NCBI RefSeq assembly: GCF_004011695.2
Contig: NC_082405.1
Coordinates: 248,001-312,000 of the forward strand
DNA from: Ascochyta rabiei
Lineage: Eukaryota; Ascomycota; Dothideomycetes; Pleosporales; Didymellaceae
Direction: 5' to 3'
Length of the DNA stretch: 64,000 nt
Part shown: piece after piece, positions 11,119-21,678 of the stretch
Layout: each line of letters opens with the position of its first letter
Position numbering within the stretch: position 1 is the first letter of the stretch
Program-made: the position numbers and the translations under genes
Notes under the pieces: generated by a model
Database searches by the model: none
What the model saw: only the letters and a program-made list of their open reading frames with translations
What the model was told of the DNA's origin: nothing

Positions 11119-11961
11119 GATGCAGACAACATCCACAGCCTGTACACCGAGCCTCGGTTGTCTCTTTCTACGACTGCACAATGCTCACGGCGATATGCAT
11201 AGGAAGCGTAACACTACTACGCAAGCAAAACCCGTGTTCTCACAAGTACACAACAGCTTCATTGAAGAGTCATACCTTTTCACCGAAAAGACTCCCCAGC
11301 AATCGGTTGCTCGCCTGCTATTGCGACCCACCAAGACGAAGGACACATCCACCCCATGATCTCGGAAAACCCGGCGCTCGTAGACATAGAAGAGGCATCT
11401 ACGAACGGGCGATTATCCCACAGCTGCAATTAGCTGCAAGCAGGAAAGGCAACGTACACAAGACCGAACAGCCACTACCACTCTATTCGAACAGCCCAAG
11501 GGACGTCGGCCAAGAGTAGTGTAAAAGGCAGCGTTGAGACCACCATCATCTCGACCATCGCCTCGTCGTGACCCTGCAATAACTGACTGGATCTCTGACA
11601 CTCACAGCTGTCGTCAGCACAACCTCAGAAACACACACACATCGACTCCTCCCGTATCTATCTCACTCCCATTGAATCCAAACTCAACCTCTTCATCGGC
11701 ATCTATCCCCGTTTTGCTTCGTCCCCTTCCTCAGTGCCTTTGTCTGGCGTACCACCAGATCAATTCGAACGCACTGTGCATAAAGACGTGAGAGAAAATG
11801 ACGCACGCATCGAGTCATTGCTGCTATGCTTGTGGTATCAAATGCTGCTCTCCTTCTACTTCTATTTCTACTTCTTCTTCTTCATCTTCTCCTTCAAATT
11901 CTTCGTCTTCTCCTTCAACTTCTTCGTCATCTTCTCCTTCTTTTTCTTCAACTACTCCACG
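11119..11961. other. Intergenic between convergent YAF9 and RIO1
   Basis: No supported gene. The right end (about 11850-11960) is a strongly polypyrimidine TTC/TTTC tract, just past the RIO1 stop codon, probably in its 3' UTR. Confidence 0.5.
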
Positions 11962-13596
11962 CTACTTCCTCCTCGAGCTGGAGCTAACCATTTTCTTCTT
12001 GAGGTGCTTGGGCATCTTCTCCTTGCGCTTCTCCTGCTTCTCGGCCTTGATGGCCTTTTTGTGCGCTGCCTTTTCTTCCTTGTCCATGTTCTTCTTCCCC
12101 CGCGAGGGGCCCTTGTCGAATATGCTCTGGTCTACTTCGCTCCCGTCAGATTCGTCGGATGACGAGAGATCCACGCCTCCCGAGCCCGAATCGCCTGCTT
12201 CCGCGCCGTCGTTATCCTCTCGGACGACTTTGTTCGCGAGCAGGTCTTGGTAGGGGAGCGAGGAGGCTTCGCCGGCGTTGACGAGCGCCGCGTCGCGCTC
12301 GATGTCGTACACTTGATCGAGAGTTTGAGGAATGTATTGGTTGCGGAACACGTCGTCGTTTTCCTCGTCCCGCTTCTTTTCTTCTTCCGTCTGTGGCTCC
12401 CTCTTCATCACTTCTCGGACCGTGTTGGAGATGGCCTCCATGTCCTTGACCTCTTTTTCTCCCTTTTCGCCGGTGATGAAAGCAAACGCCCTTCGCTCGC
12501 TGAGCACCTCGACATTCCGGCTGCGGTAGAAGTCCGATACGTTCTTCACGTCCATACGCAGGAATTCCAGGGATCGTGGGTGGTCGTGTTCCACGGCTTG
12601 CGACACGTCGATCATCCACTGCCGCCCCTCATGGAAGAGGACGTTGTACTCGCTCAAATCGGCGTGCACGAGGCGACATGTATGATACAGGATGCGCATG
12701 TAGGCCAGCATCTCAATGTACAGATCTGTCCATTTCGCATCCTCCTCCTCGCTTGTCAAGCCATCAAATCGCACGTCCTTCAGTCGCGGCGCTGGCTTGC
12801 CCTTGCGGTCACCCACAAAGCCCATGACGAGTACGTGTGTGCGCAGAGCGATGGGCTCGGGCGAGGGAATCCCCGCATCGTGGATGCGCGCAAGGTTGCG
12901 GCGCTCTTTGTCCGCCCAGAGCTTGACCATGGCCCGGTTGTTGCTCTTGCTATACCCCTGGCGGAAACGGAACTCGCCCTCGACGTACTTTGCGCGGTCT
13001 TTGAACACCAGGATCGATGTCTTGTAGACTTTCACTGCGCGGTGCGTCTGCTCGCCGTCCTCGGGGGATTCGCTGATGGCGTGGTACACATTGGCTTCCT
13101 TACCGGTGGAAATGACGCCGTGCAGTTCGCTGATTGTGTCACGGTTGATGAGCTGGAGGAGGATCATCTGTGTTCTCCTGTCCAACACTTGCTCAGTGGT
13201 GGCGCGATCCGCCTTATCCTTGTCGCGTGCACCGCCGCCTGTTGCTCCACTGAACCTCGAGTCGAGGCGGATTTTGCTGGCATGCTTAGAAAGAGAGGCG
13301 ACTTGGTCGTCAAGAGAGAGGTTCGTGTTTGCAGAGGGCTTTTGTGGGTTGTTCTTGGGTTTGTAATCGGCGGGCACCGAGGGGTCGTTCAGTTTGCGCT
13401 GTCTGTTGTAGGTTTTTGTAAAATCGCTCGGGTTGTTGGATTCGATGAGCTCGGGTGCATCCTCGTCGTCCGAGTCGAAGAGGTCGTCGATGTCATCGTC
13501 GTTCTCGTCGGCAGGTTCGTCGGTTTGCGGTATCTGAGGCACCTGAATCTCTTCAGACTGATGCTGCGGCTGCGCATCTTCCTGTGTGTTGGCCAT
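11962..13596 (-). CDS. RIO1: Atypical serine kinase Rio1
   Basis: Single exon of 544 aa from the start MANTQEDAQP; an in-frame ATG 48 bp upstream would add 16 residues that look like leader translation. The N-terminus is acidic (DENDDDIDDLFDSDDED). The RIO domain spans about residues 130-400. The flexible ATP loop is STGKEANVYHA near residue 165, the catalytic loop HADLSEYNVL is near 310, and the metal-binding IDVSQAVEHDHP is near 330. The C-terminus is acidic and then Lys-rich (EKQEKRKEKMPKHLKKK), as in fungal Rio1. It acts in 40S subunit maturation and cell-cycle control. Confidence 0.95.
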   Translation of the reverse strand: MANTQEDAQPQHQSEEIQVPQIPQTDEPADENDDDIDDLFDSDDEDAPELIESNNPSDFTKTYNRQRKLNDPSVPADYKPKNNPQKPSANTNLSLDDQVASLSKHASKIRLDSRFSGATGGGARDKDKADRATTEQVLDRRTQMILLQLINRDTISELHGVISTGKEANVYHAISESPEDGEQTHRAVKVYKTSILVFKDRAKYVEGEFRFRQGYSKSNNRAMVKLWADKERRNLARIHDAGIPSPEPIALRTHVLVMGFVGDRKGKPAPRLKDVRFDGLTSEEEDAKWTDLYIEMLAYMRILYHTCRLVHADLSEYNVLFHEGRQWMIDVSQAVEHDHPRSLEFLRMDVKNVSDFYRSRNVEVLSERRAFAFITGEKGEKEVKDMEAISNTVREVMKREPQTEEEKKRDEENDDVFRNQYIPQTLDQVYDIERDAALVNAGEASSLPYQDLLANKVVREDNDGAEAGDSGSGGVDLSSSDESDGSEVDQSIFDKGPSRGKKNMDKEEKAAHKKAIKAEKQEKRKEKMPKHLKKKMVSSSSRRK

Positions 13597-14408
13597 GTTG
13601 GGTAACTCGAGTGCGCTGGTTCGGAACGAGCGTTGTTGCAGCACTCAGTGAGCGTACTACGCGTTTTGCGGGCAGAAAATGTACTTCGTGTTGCCACAGA
13701 GGGGTGAATTGCGGCGGAGGGGTAAAACAAAAAAGTATCCTTATCGGCTTATCAGATGTGCACAGACCACTCTGAGGATCCAGATCAGCCAATTCACTTG
13801 TCTTACCTAATTAGGCTAAGCGCCGCTCCTAAGATAGTGACGCTTCACGACAGCAGAATAAGAGGGTGCGCCAATGAAAGCTTCGTGGTCTTTAGGCTCA
13901 AGAGGGGTTCTGATCTTGTGAAGAGTGATTTTTTCCTAAAATCAGTGATGATCTTGGAACAGTGGCAGAGCTGGCAGCAAATCGTTCCACAAATAGAGCT
14001 TCATGCATACCTTTTTTTTGACCAATGGCTCAAACTGATATCGAGCAGCCAGTGATTTGTTTTACGATTGCCACGCGTAGAGCTTCCGCATAGCACGACG
14101 TTCGTCTTTCTTGGTAAAACAGGCGTTTCCAAGATCTACTCATACTTGTAAGACGAATTTCCTTGTGGCGATTTTATCTAGCGTTTTGGCAGCTGTCGCC
14201 CACTTCTCTTCTCGAGATGTCGCCACAGCTGCAGGACATGCATAGCGCTGTGGTTTCTCACAGGAATTCTATGTGTCAGCGAGGAATAAGATGGAAGTCT
14301 AAGATAGAGTGGATGTTTTTTATGTCAATATGCATTCTCAGTAGCCCGAGAACATTCTCTTAACCCCAAGTATTCTTTTCACAGGTACAAAGCCACATCA
14401 TCTCCGTA
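13597..14408. other. Intergenic, RIO1 promoter side
   Basis: Contains the RIO1 promoter. One ATCWGATAA-type GATA motif is present at 13749-13757 (as TTATCAGAT). Nothing else gene-like was seen. Confidence 0.5.
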
Positions 14409-14759
14409 CTAATTGATCTTCCCAAACTCGCTAGCCAGTCTGCAAAGGGGCCTGCCACGCTTCAGGGTATTCGCATCGCATTGCAAGCGATTGTCCTCGA
14501 TACAAGTCAACTGTCCGCCGCCTGTCAGGTTTGTCAGTCGCCGAACACCAGCCATGTCCAAATAGGGAAACAAACAGTTGTTGGCTGCAGAGGGCACGCA
14601 GCGCCCACTCTGGCCATTGACATTGCACACGTCCTGCTTCAAGCTCGTGTTTGCCACACAACAAGACCCTGTTGCGACAGGGCGGTCGGCATTTTGGGGA
14701 CTGGGGAATGCAGCGGCGAGAGCGGCGAGAGGAACGATGGTCAATATGGAAAACTTCAT
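14409..14759 (-). CDS. Small secreted cysteine-rich protein
   Basis: A 116-aa protein with a clear signal peptide (MKFSILTIVPLAALAAAFP, cleavage near residue 17-20) and a mature part with eight cysteines: one adjacent CC pair, then six single cysteines. Size, secretion signal and even number of cysteines fit a candidate effector or small wall protein. The spacing is not that of hydrophobins (which need two CC pairs) or of CFEM domains. The start was chosen at the signal peptide; an upstream ATG adds 22 polar residues. One N-glycosylation sequon (NLT) lies before the sixth Cys. No known family was recognised. Confidence 0.75.
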   Translation of the reverse strand: MKFSILTIVPLAALAAAFPSPQNADRPVATGSCCVANTSLKQDVCNVNGQSGRCVPSAANNCLFPYLDMAGVRRLTNLTGGGQLTCIEDNRLQCDANTLKRGRPLCRLASEFGKIN

Positions 14760-16430
14760 TTTGGCGGTTGATTTGTGGGTGTGCTGCGATTCTGTTTTGG
14801 GGGTAGAATTGATTATGATAATCAACGTATCCGGCCGGCGGTGTCGAAGGCGTAAGAAGTGATTGGAGAGAAGATGTTGTTGAGCGCAGTTACGGCAGAC
14901 CTACGGTAGCACTGGCGCTTTATATATACACACGTTCCTCACTGTAGGCATTATAATCACATGTCCAGCTAGAAATCGTACCTTTTGCCATATCCCCTCA
15001 GGCTGTCTCAGCCTGCCTCAGGTTACATTCGCATGACTGCAAGCGAAGGCGTCTTCAGGCATCCAGATAGTCTGAAACACAGCAGTGGAGTCCGATATGA
15101 ACCGTCGGCTAATATCCTTCGCTATGGCGAAAATGTTATGCTGCGACATAATTCGACGGTCTGAAACATTGTTCGGATCGTACGGGGCGGAGAAGAGCTA
15201 AATAGGCATATAGTGCGTTGTAGTACAGGACGACAAGGCAGTGTTGACGGCAGTGTTGAAGGAATAGTCAGATCATATCAGTGTACATTTGAATGAATAT
15301 TGATATTACAATCGGACTTGCATGGTGTTCTCTCTCAAATAGTTACGACTGCGGCTATCAATCTGGAAACTGGATAGACATGAGCTTTCTTCGATCGCAT
15401 GCAACGCACTAGGTAGCATATCGCATAGTCTTATGTCACTTGCACAATTTTGTCCGCAAATCGCTCAAGTAGTGAACACTAGCGAGAGCTGCGACCTCTT
15501 CAGGACTGAAACAATGCTCACAACAGATACTTCAAAGCAGCAGTGGTGGAAGAAGAGCGGCGGTAGCTAGACTCATAAAGCTGCCTTTGAGTTGCATGTT
15601 GGGACTGGCTTCGATCAAATCTTAGGCTTAGTACGGTTCCGGCATTGTTGAGAATAATAACAGATGCATCATTATGCTTGAAAATATAGGGAGAAGCCTT
15701 GACACGTGCAATTGGTAAATAACCATGGATCATACAGGTGATAGACTGTTGTACCCTCCGATGGCGACCTTGTCTTTGTTCATGACTTCTGCTTGACAGA
15801 GTTGTGCTTTGCCAGTTTCTTTAATTTTCGAAGCTGAAGTCGACATTGTGTCGCTGACGTGTCAAGGTATTTATTTACCCTGCGAGAATTGGTACAAAAC
15901 ATGCTATGGTGTCGAAATGAATTCAAACATTGAGGTGGGCTGAGAGGTTTTAGGCACTGGGGCCTTGTGACAGATGCTGATCGTCATGTGTTTTTGTACT
16001 CAGAAGACAACTACCCTGTTCAGAAGAAGAGCTTGATTTGGTCTCTAGTAGTGTACAAAGAAGAGTCAGTTTTGTCAGAAATTGAGTGGAAAACATGGGC
16101 TTCTATTGATGAATGATTGATTGATTGATAAGTTTAACGTCCTGTGTGAGTCTAAGACTATATAAGACGAGAGTAGTTAAGCTACTCTAGTAATTTAAGG
16201 AGCGTGTTTGTGAAAGGGGATAGTAAATGTGTGTTCAAAGTCCTATAGTGAGAGCCTATGCTCTAAGAAATAAACAGAGGATTTTAGGTGTCTGTTGTTT
16301 GTTGTAGGTACCACTTGCGTGTGCCTACTTTTGTCTTTGAAATAACTCTATTGATGAATTTGTCCTGCGAAACATACTTTTCGCGTGAATGACAGTGATG
16401 CACAGAACATGTACAAGTGTGTACCATCGC
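14760..16430. other. AT-rich intergenic interval, possible mobile-element relic
   Basis: About 1.7 kb with no credible coding region. The part 16110-16320 has TGAT tetramers, a TATATAAG box (about 16158) and an AATAAA (about 16268), an LTR-like arrangement, but no terminal repeats were seen to prove it. Confidence 0.4.
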
Positions 16431-18074
16431 TTACAGCTGCTCTAGATCGAAGCTTTTCACCGTAACCTTCCCACCCAGAGCTTTGGTCGCAAAGTTGAAT
16501 ACCCCAAAACGATACCCAGTAAAGAACTGCCACGTATTGGCCATTGAGAATGGTCCGCCAAGCTGAGTGAAGGATTCACCGTCTGTGCTGTACCAGAACG
16601 TAGCTTCTCTTACAGCTGTTGTGCTAGAGAAAGCTGGTGTTATGTCAGCTTCGATACGCAGCCAGACTTCAGTCACGTTGGGAGCAAGCACTGGGCCAGT
16701 TGCAGAAATGGTGCCGGTGGAATTCGTCACCCAATTCGTGCCCAAGGTCAGCTCATCGACCATGACGAGCGAGGATGTGTTGCCGGATTTAAGGATCCCA
16801 ATGTAAGCCGCAATGTCTCGGAATAACACTGCACCTGTGCGGTCTCCATCCCTGAGTCCACTCACATCGATTCTGAATGTGCCGGCAGACTTCGGCCCAG
16901 GTATACGTCTGGTCAACGTATTACGTGCTGTAAATAAATCATCGGTAACAGTAGCCGTCTGCAGTTGCAGACCTTTGTCGAGAGACCAGGCACTATCGTC
17001 GGGATTGTGATTCCACTCCCACTCATGGCTCAGCGAAGAGCCATGGAAGGAGTCCACTCCCGTTGTTGCCGGTACAGTCTTGTTGGTATGCACAGGGATG
17101 GGGTACGTCTTGCCCCACTCATTGTTCACACGGACTACCTGCGGCCAGCCATCTTCCGTCCAGGTCAGAGGAGCGACTACAGGAATGCGGCCTCCGGGGT
17201 AAGCATCCAAAAACGCAACATAGTACCACTGACCATCTTTCGTGCTGACGATGCCGCCTTGGTGCGCGTTACCAGCGCTTGAGAGCGGGCCCTCGATGCT
17301 GTCGACCAAAACCCGGCGTTCGTACGGGCCCCAGACATTGTCAGATTTGAGAACATACTCATCATCTGCAGGCTTGGTCACCCAAATGTAGTACGTTCCA
17401 TTAATCTTGTACATCCGTGACCCTTCAATGTATACTTCGTCGGGACTAGTATACACTGGCTCGGTCTTGACTTCTGCCGTTCCGTCCGCGTTGAGTTGTG
17501 CGACGTTGATGGTCGTCTTACCATACGCCATGTACATGGTGTCATCGTCGTCTATCAGTAGGCCATTGTCATAATAGCATCGAGGAAGAGTGCCTTGGGA
17601 GGTCCAGTTCCAGTGCTCGACCTCGCCGTTGTTTGCCGCCGCGTTCGTGCCGCTCGCCGTCCATACGTACGTTGGACCATCTGCGATACATCCCATCCAA
17701 TAGAAGGTATCAGTGGACTCTCGATACTGAAGTGTGCTTGCCCAGATGCCTTGTACATAAGCTCTGTCCGTGGCATTGTTCAGATCGTATCTGGGCCCGA
17801 AGTTCAGGCGTGGCACGCTGTGAGAAACTGGTGCCCAGTTAACTAGATCGTATGACTTTAGCACTGGCGCGCCTGGCGAAAAGGCGAAGGTCGAGGAGGA
17901 GTAATAGAACACGTCACCAACGCGGAAAACATCCAGGTCTGGGTAGTCTTGCCAAATCACAGGGTTTTCGAATGTCTCTGCACGCGACCTTAGTGATCCA
18001 AAGGGGCTGCTACCTGAGACAACAGCCATCAACAAAGCAAGGCCTGCTCCTATCGTGCGTAAATTGAGGTGCAT
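16431..18074 (-). CDS. Secreted GH43 beta-xylosidase/alpha-L-arabinofuranosidase
   Basis: Single exon, 547 aa. A signal peptide covers about residues 1-22. The five-bladed propeller of GH43 follows: the Asp base lies in the NPVIWQDYPDLDVFRVGD block (about residues 38-54), the pKa-modulating Asp in the DNGLLIDDD block, and the Glu acid in the VYIEGSRMYK block. A C-terminal beta-sandwich (about residues 340-547, FHGSSLSHEWEWNHNP onward) resembles the GH43_C2 accessory domain of xylosidases. Several N-glycosylation sequons are present. It should release xylose or arabinose from xylan side chains outside the cell; the exact subfamily cannot be settled by eye. First gene of the hemicellulase block. 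Confidence 0.88.
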   Translation of the reverse strand: MHLNLRTIGAGLALLMAVVSGSSPFGSLRSRAETFENPVIWQDYPDLDVFRVGDVFYYSSSTFAFSPGAPVLKSYDLVNWAPVSHSVPRLNFGPRYDLNNATDRAYVQGIWASTLQYRESTDTFYWMGCIADGPTYVWTASGTNAAANNGEVEHWNWTSQGTLPRCYYDNGLLIDDDDTMYMAYGKTTINVAQLNADGTAEVKTEPVYTSPDEVYIEGSRMYKINGTYYIWVTKPADDEYVLKSDNVWGPYERRVLVDSIEGPLSSAGNAHQGGIVSTKDGQWYYVAFLDAYPGGRIPVVAPLTWTEDGWPQVVRVNNEWGKTYPIPVHTNKTVPATTGVDSFHGSSLSHEWEWNHNPDDSAWSLDKGLQLQTATVTDDLFTARNTLTRRIPGPKSAGTFRIDVSGLRDGDRTGAVLFRDIAAYIGILKSGNTSSLVMVDELTLGTNWVTNSTGTISATGPVLAPNVTEVWLRIEADITPAFSSTTAVREATFWYSTDGESFTQLGGPFSMANTWQFFTGYRFGVFNFATKALGGKVTVKSFDLEQL

Positions 18075-18472
18075 TTTGCCTGTTCGTTCTGGTTTGCTGC
18101 AATTACAACTTGGTGGAGAAATTGCGAACGGAATGAAACATTGAAGATACTTGGTTGTGAAGCTATTCGCGTCAGCTATTCCGGTTCTACAGCCGTTTCT
18201 GCATAGTAGCTTTTACACCACGAACCCCAACACATGACTTCGTATGGCGAAGCTGGGGTTGATCGACATGCTTACTCAATTCGCCGCAGGTCCGCAGCCC
18301 TTGATTGGCGCAGTAACGCAACAATTTCTCCGGTCACAAGTCATCGCGAGGGGTAGAACTTGGCACCGCTACGTGCATGACGATGCTCGGTCAGTCTCCG
18401 TGACAACTGCGCGCGTTCGCCGATGGTTTTGACGATATGGCAGACCTGACGACGATGCGAAGCACGGATGCG

Positions 18473-18483
18473 GCTGGTAGTTG
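18473..18483 (+). repeat. Left copy of 11-bp target site duplication
   Basis: GCTGGTAGTTG directly abuts the left inverted terminus. An identical copy lies at 18840-18850. Confidence 0.85.
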
Positions 18484-18839
18484 AGGATACACTTGAGCTG
18501 ACCAACGCTAAAGCTGACCTGACCACCGACTCACTGACTTAGTCCAAGCAACACGCAAGAACACTAAAATTAAAATCCCTGCAGCTACTACACTCTATAA
18601 TAATAAAATATAATAAATTCTAGATAACCCTAACCTAAAAATAACCCTAACCTTAAGCTAACTCTGACCTTAAGCTAACTCTAACCTTCAACTAACTCTA
18701 ACCCTAAGATTTTGTTATAAATATAAATCCTGTTTATGTTATCTTCTAAATAGGTTTAGAAGATAGTGCCTAGAGTTGGTTAGGTGGAGCTGCTAAGGTA
18801 AGGTGGAGCTCTTAGCGTTGGTCAGCTCAAGCGTGTCCT
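18484..18839. mobile_element. Mutator-like MITE (356 bp, non-autonomous)
   Basis: The two ends are inverted repeats of about 28 bp (18484-18511 and the reverse complement of 18812-18839). They match except for two transitions and share the core TTGAGCTGACCAACGCTAA. The element is flanked by a perfect 11-bp direct repeat. Duplications of 9-11 bp are characteristic of Mutator-like (MULE) transposons. There is no internal coding capacity. The AT-rich core (18600-18750) contains degenerate TAACCCTAACC and TAACTCTAACC units. One terminus mismatch is C to T in a CpA context, compatible with RIP. Confidence 0.85.
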
Positions 18840-18850
18840 GCTGGTAGTTG
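18840..18850 (+). repeat. Right copy of 11-bp target site duplication
   Basis: GCTGGTAGTTG, identical to 18473-18483, directly after the right inverted terminus. Confidence 0.85.
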
Positions 18851-19595
18851 GGGTTGTCCTGAGCCGCGCTTTCCCGCCCCGCTATCGGGGATCTCTCGGT
18901 ATTTCGTTCACTGACAACGTCGCTCTCTCGGCTACCCATCTCTACACAGTAAGCACACTCTGCGAGGCTCCGTTAGTGCATACGGAAACCCAAAGGGGTT
19001 TTACGTATTGAGAAGGATGCAATCAAAGTCATTGTGGGCAAACAGGCTGGACGTCAAGGTCGCTGCCTGTCCAGATGAGGTTGATATTGGGTGTGGGAGA
19101 GGCGTCCAGTCCGGCTACGGAAGAAGGCGCTCGGTATCCACAATCTGCCCCAGCCCTACTTCTTAGCCCGGATTCTTTCACAACGTCTCCTGATCGGAAG
19201 GTTGCGCGCTGAGATTTGTGAGTCGAGGAAAATAGCAGGATACACTGTCAAAGCTGCCTAGTACGAATGCATTCGTCCGCGTCGGTGCCTGTTACTTGCG
19301 AATTCGCGAATCGACTGCGCATGTGCACGGTTCGAACAATCGAGTGCAAAAAGCAGTGTAAGATTCCATCATTTTGTGCCCATCGATTATGAATCGTATA
19401 CTGATATGTCAGCCGGATACAGAGAAAGCCCCGAAACCAGCAATGTTCCAATCATGCTCAGCCACGCTCACCACCATGTATAAATGCCGTAGTGTGATGG
19501 GCAGATTTCTATAAGTGCCGTCTCTTGACCACCGACTTCAAGCAAGAATCTGTCAGCACATCACTATACCGAAGTTGCCGATATTTCAGGCCATC

Positions 19596-20841
19596 ATGGA
19601 GAATTTCGAGGCGTTCCTGGAAAATGCAACCTCAAAAGCATCCAATGTTATACCAGGTGCAGTGCTAGCCGTTGTAGACAAAAACGGTACGTTACCAGTA
19701 ACATCGCTGATTGAGTTGACCAAGACTGATCTGCGCAGGGAACTACATCTACAAAAAGGTCTCAGGAGCCAACGGTGTTCACAAGGATGCTCAACCTCTC
19801 GAGTTCGATCAGACTTATTTCATTGCATCTTGCACGAAACTTGTGACTACAATTGCAGCACTGCAGCTGGTGGAAAGCGGCCTCGTCACGTTAGAAGAGC
19901 CCCTGGACCGCCATCTGCCCGAGCTCGCATCTCAGCCCATCGTTACACGGACGCAGCATGGCCAGCTCGAGTATCACCAGGCCACTGTTCCAATCACTCT
20001 ACGACATCTCATCACTCATTCTAGTGGGACGACTTACGAGTGGCTTGATCCTACGTTGCATGCATGGCGCGCATCCCGAGGAGAAGCCCCAGCCTTGGTT
20101 GTCGATGGCGACGTTGCAAAAGGCTACGCTGTTCCTCGAACATTTGAGTCAGGTACTAGCTGGAACTACAGCGGTGGGCTTGACTGGACTAGTCTGCTCG
20201 TTGAGCGTCTCACAGGCACAACGTTCGAAGCATACGTCGAGGAAAATATCGCTAAGCCGCTTTGTATTCAGACATTCACCTGGCATCTGTCGCACAAATT
20301 GTATGTCGCAGAGAAACGCATGCGCGTTTCAACACGCAAGGTGGATGGCACATTGGAAGATGGGCCAAACCCGTTCTGGCCTGAGCCAGTAAAGGAGGGC
20401 GGTGGCGCGGGCATGTACTCCAACGTACATGACTTTACGAGGGTCTTAGCAGATCTCTTGAAAGATTCACCGGTGCTTCTCAAGAAGTCCTCAGTTGATG
20501 AGATGTTCACCCCACAATTCACGCCTGGAAGCTCAGCTCTCCGGGACCTACACGCTAACGGTGCGGTTTACCAATGTACACTCGATGACTCCATGGAGGG
20601 CGTTTTCGCTAACCAAGGGCTCGGTGGGCTTCTAGTGAAGAAAGACGTGAACAGAGAAAACTACTTCAGACCAGCAGAGACGTTGTCGTGGTCTGGGTTG
20701 CCAAACTTGGCTTGGAGTGTCAATCGCGAGCGTGGCCTGGCGACTTTCTTCGCAACGCAAGTCGCACCCTGGGCGGACCGCAAGACTTGGGATGTCATCG
20801 CTAGATTTGAAACAGCGACCTGGAGAAATCTTTCAGCATAG
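19596..20841 (+). CDS. Beta-lactamase-fold serine hydrolase/transesterase (LovD-like)
   Basis: Exons 19596-19686 and 19739-20841 (intron 52 bp, GTACGT...CGCAG) encode 397 aa. The fold family is class C beta-lactamase/esterase. The nucleophile motif SxxK is ASCTK near residue 67, the Tyr motif is WNYSGG near 180, and a GLGG segment near the C-terminus takes the place of the KTG strand. There is no signal peptide, so it is probably cytosolic, unlike its secreted neighbours. Fungal members include acyltransferases of polyketide pathways (LovD/MlcH) and esterases; no polyketide synthase is nearby, so a detoxifying esterase is as likely. The substrate is unknown. Confidence 0.82.
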
Positions 20842-21678
20842 GATATCATAGCAATGGAGGCATACATAGCACGTGGAATGGAAAAGGTGTTTTAGTATTC
20901 CAGACGTGTACTGCAACTCGATCGATCCGCAATAATCCATCCTGTGCATACACGGGATGTTCGCGCTCTTGACAAAACTCGTAAATTTGCTCTAGTCTCG
21001 GACAAACTACATTTAAAGATTACAGCAGAGGCACTATAAATAATGGGCGCCTTTGACTGGTGGATACCAAGGTACTACCTAGCCGAGAAAGGGAGGGGTC
21101 ATCTTATCGTGATCATTTAACGGCAAGCCGCGATCGCCAGGCCCTTGTCTTCAATAAGCTCGCCTTGGCAAAGCTTATATCCCTGGTGAAAGATGGTTGC
21201 GGAGCATCATACCGGGATACCAGCACTAAGCTTCGTAAAATTTGTCCGCGTTCAATCCAGCCCAAGCACCTTGTCGGTCTTCCGCCGAGCGCACCCCGCA
21301 AAAGTCACTCGCGATTTAGACCATCTTGCTCACATGAGCAGGAGGAAAGTGTTCGTACATGGTACCATTTCCGCCAGTACGAGATTGGTCCTCATGGTCC
21401 CCGCAATTCACAGTTCCGAGACTCACCGACGTGGAATCTTGGGCCTCGTACTCGAATTCCTTGGTCACAGGGGCGCGACGCTCGTGTTAGTTGGAAGGGA
21501 ATATTGCTCGTACATCGAGGCGTAGCCTCCTTCTGGCGGACCTAGAGTCCTAGACGTATTCGAAGATCGGATGAGAAAACTATAAAGGGAAATGCTCGTT
21601 ACCTTTCGCACAGCCAGCAAGCCTTGTGCAGACAATCCGAAAAGGTGACAGCCGATGCCATCACTGCTACACCGAGCC
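20842..21678. other. Intergenic upstream of abfB
   Basis: Contains the promoter of the GH54 gene. An open frame of 161 codons (21060-21545) has no signal peptide, domain or composition typical of a gene and was not accepted. Confidence 0.5.

Larger units (their letters stand above)
18075..19595. other. Intergenic with MITE insertion
   Basis: Holds the promoter of the minus-strand GH43 gene, the MITE at 18484-18839 and the promoter of the serine hydrolase gene. No other gene-like signal. Confidence 0.5.

Noticed and set aside
12247..13605. 452-codon plus-strand open frame
   Set aside because: Antisense shadow of the RIO1 kinase, with no domain of its own.
14409..14759. Hydrophobin identity for the small secreted protein
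   Set aside because: It has only one adjacent Cys pair; hydrophobins need the C-CC-C-C-CC-C pattern.
18600..18720. True telomere or chromosome end
   Set aside because: The TTAGGG-like units are degenerate, internal, and bounded by a MITE with a perfect target duplication.
19596..20841. Statin-like polyketide cluster around the LovD-like gene
   Set aside because: No polyketide synthase, P450 or cluster regulator is present in the window.
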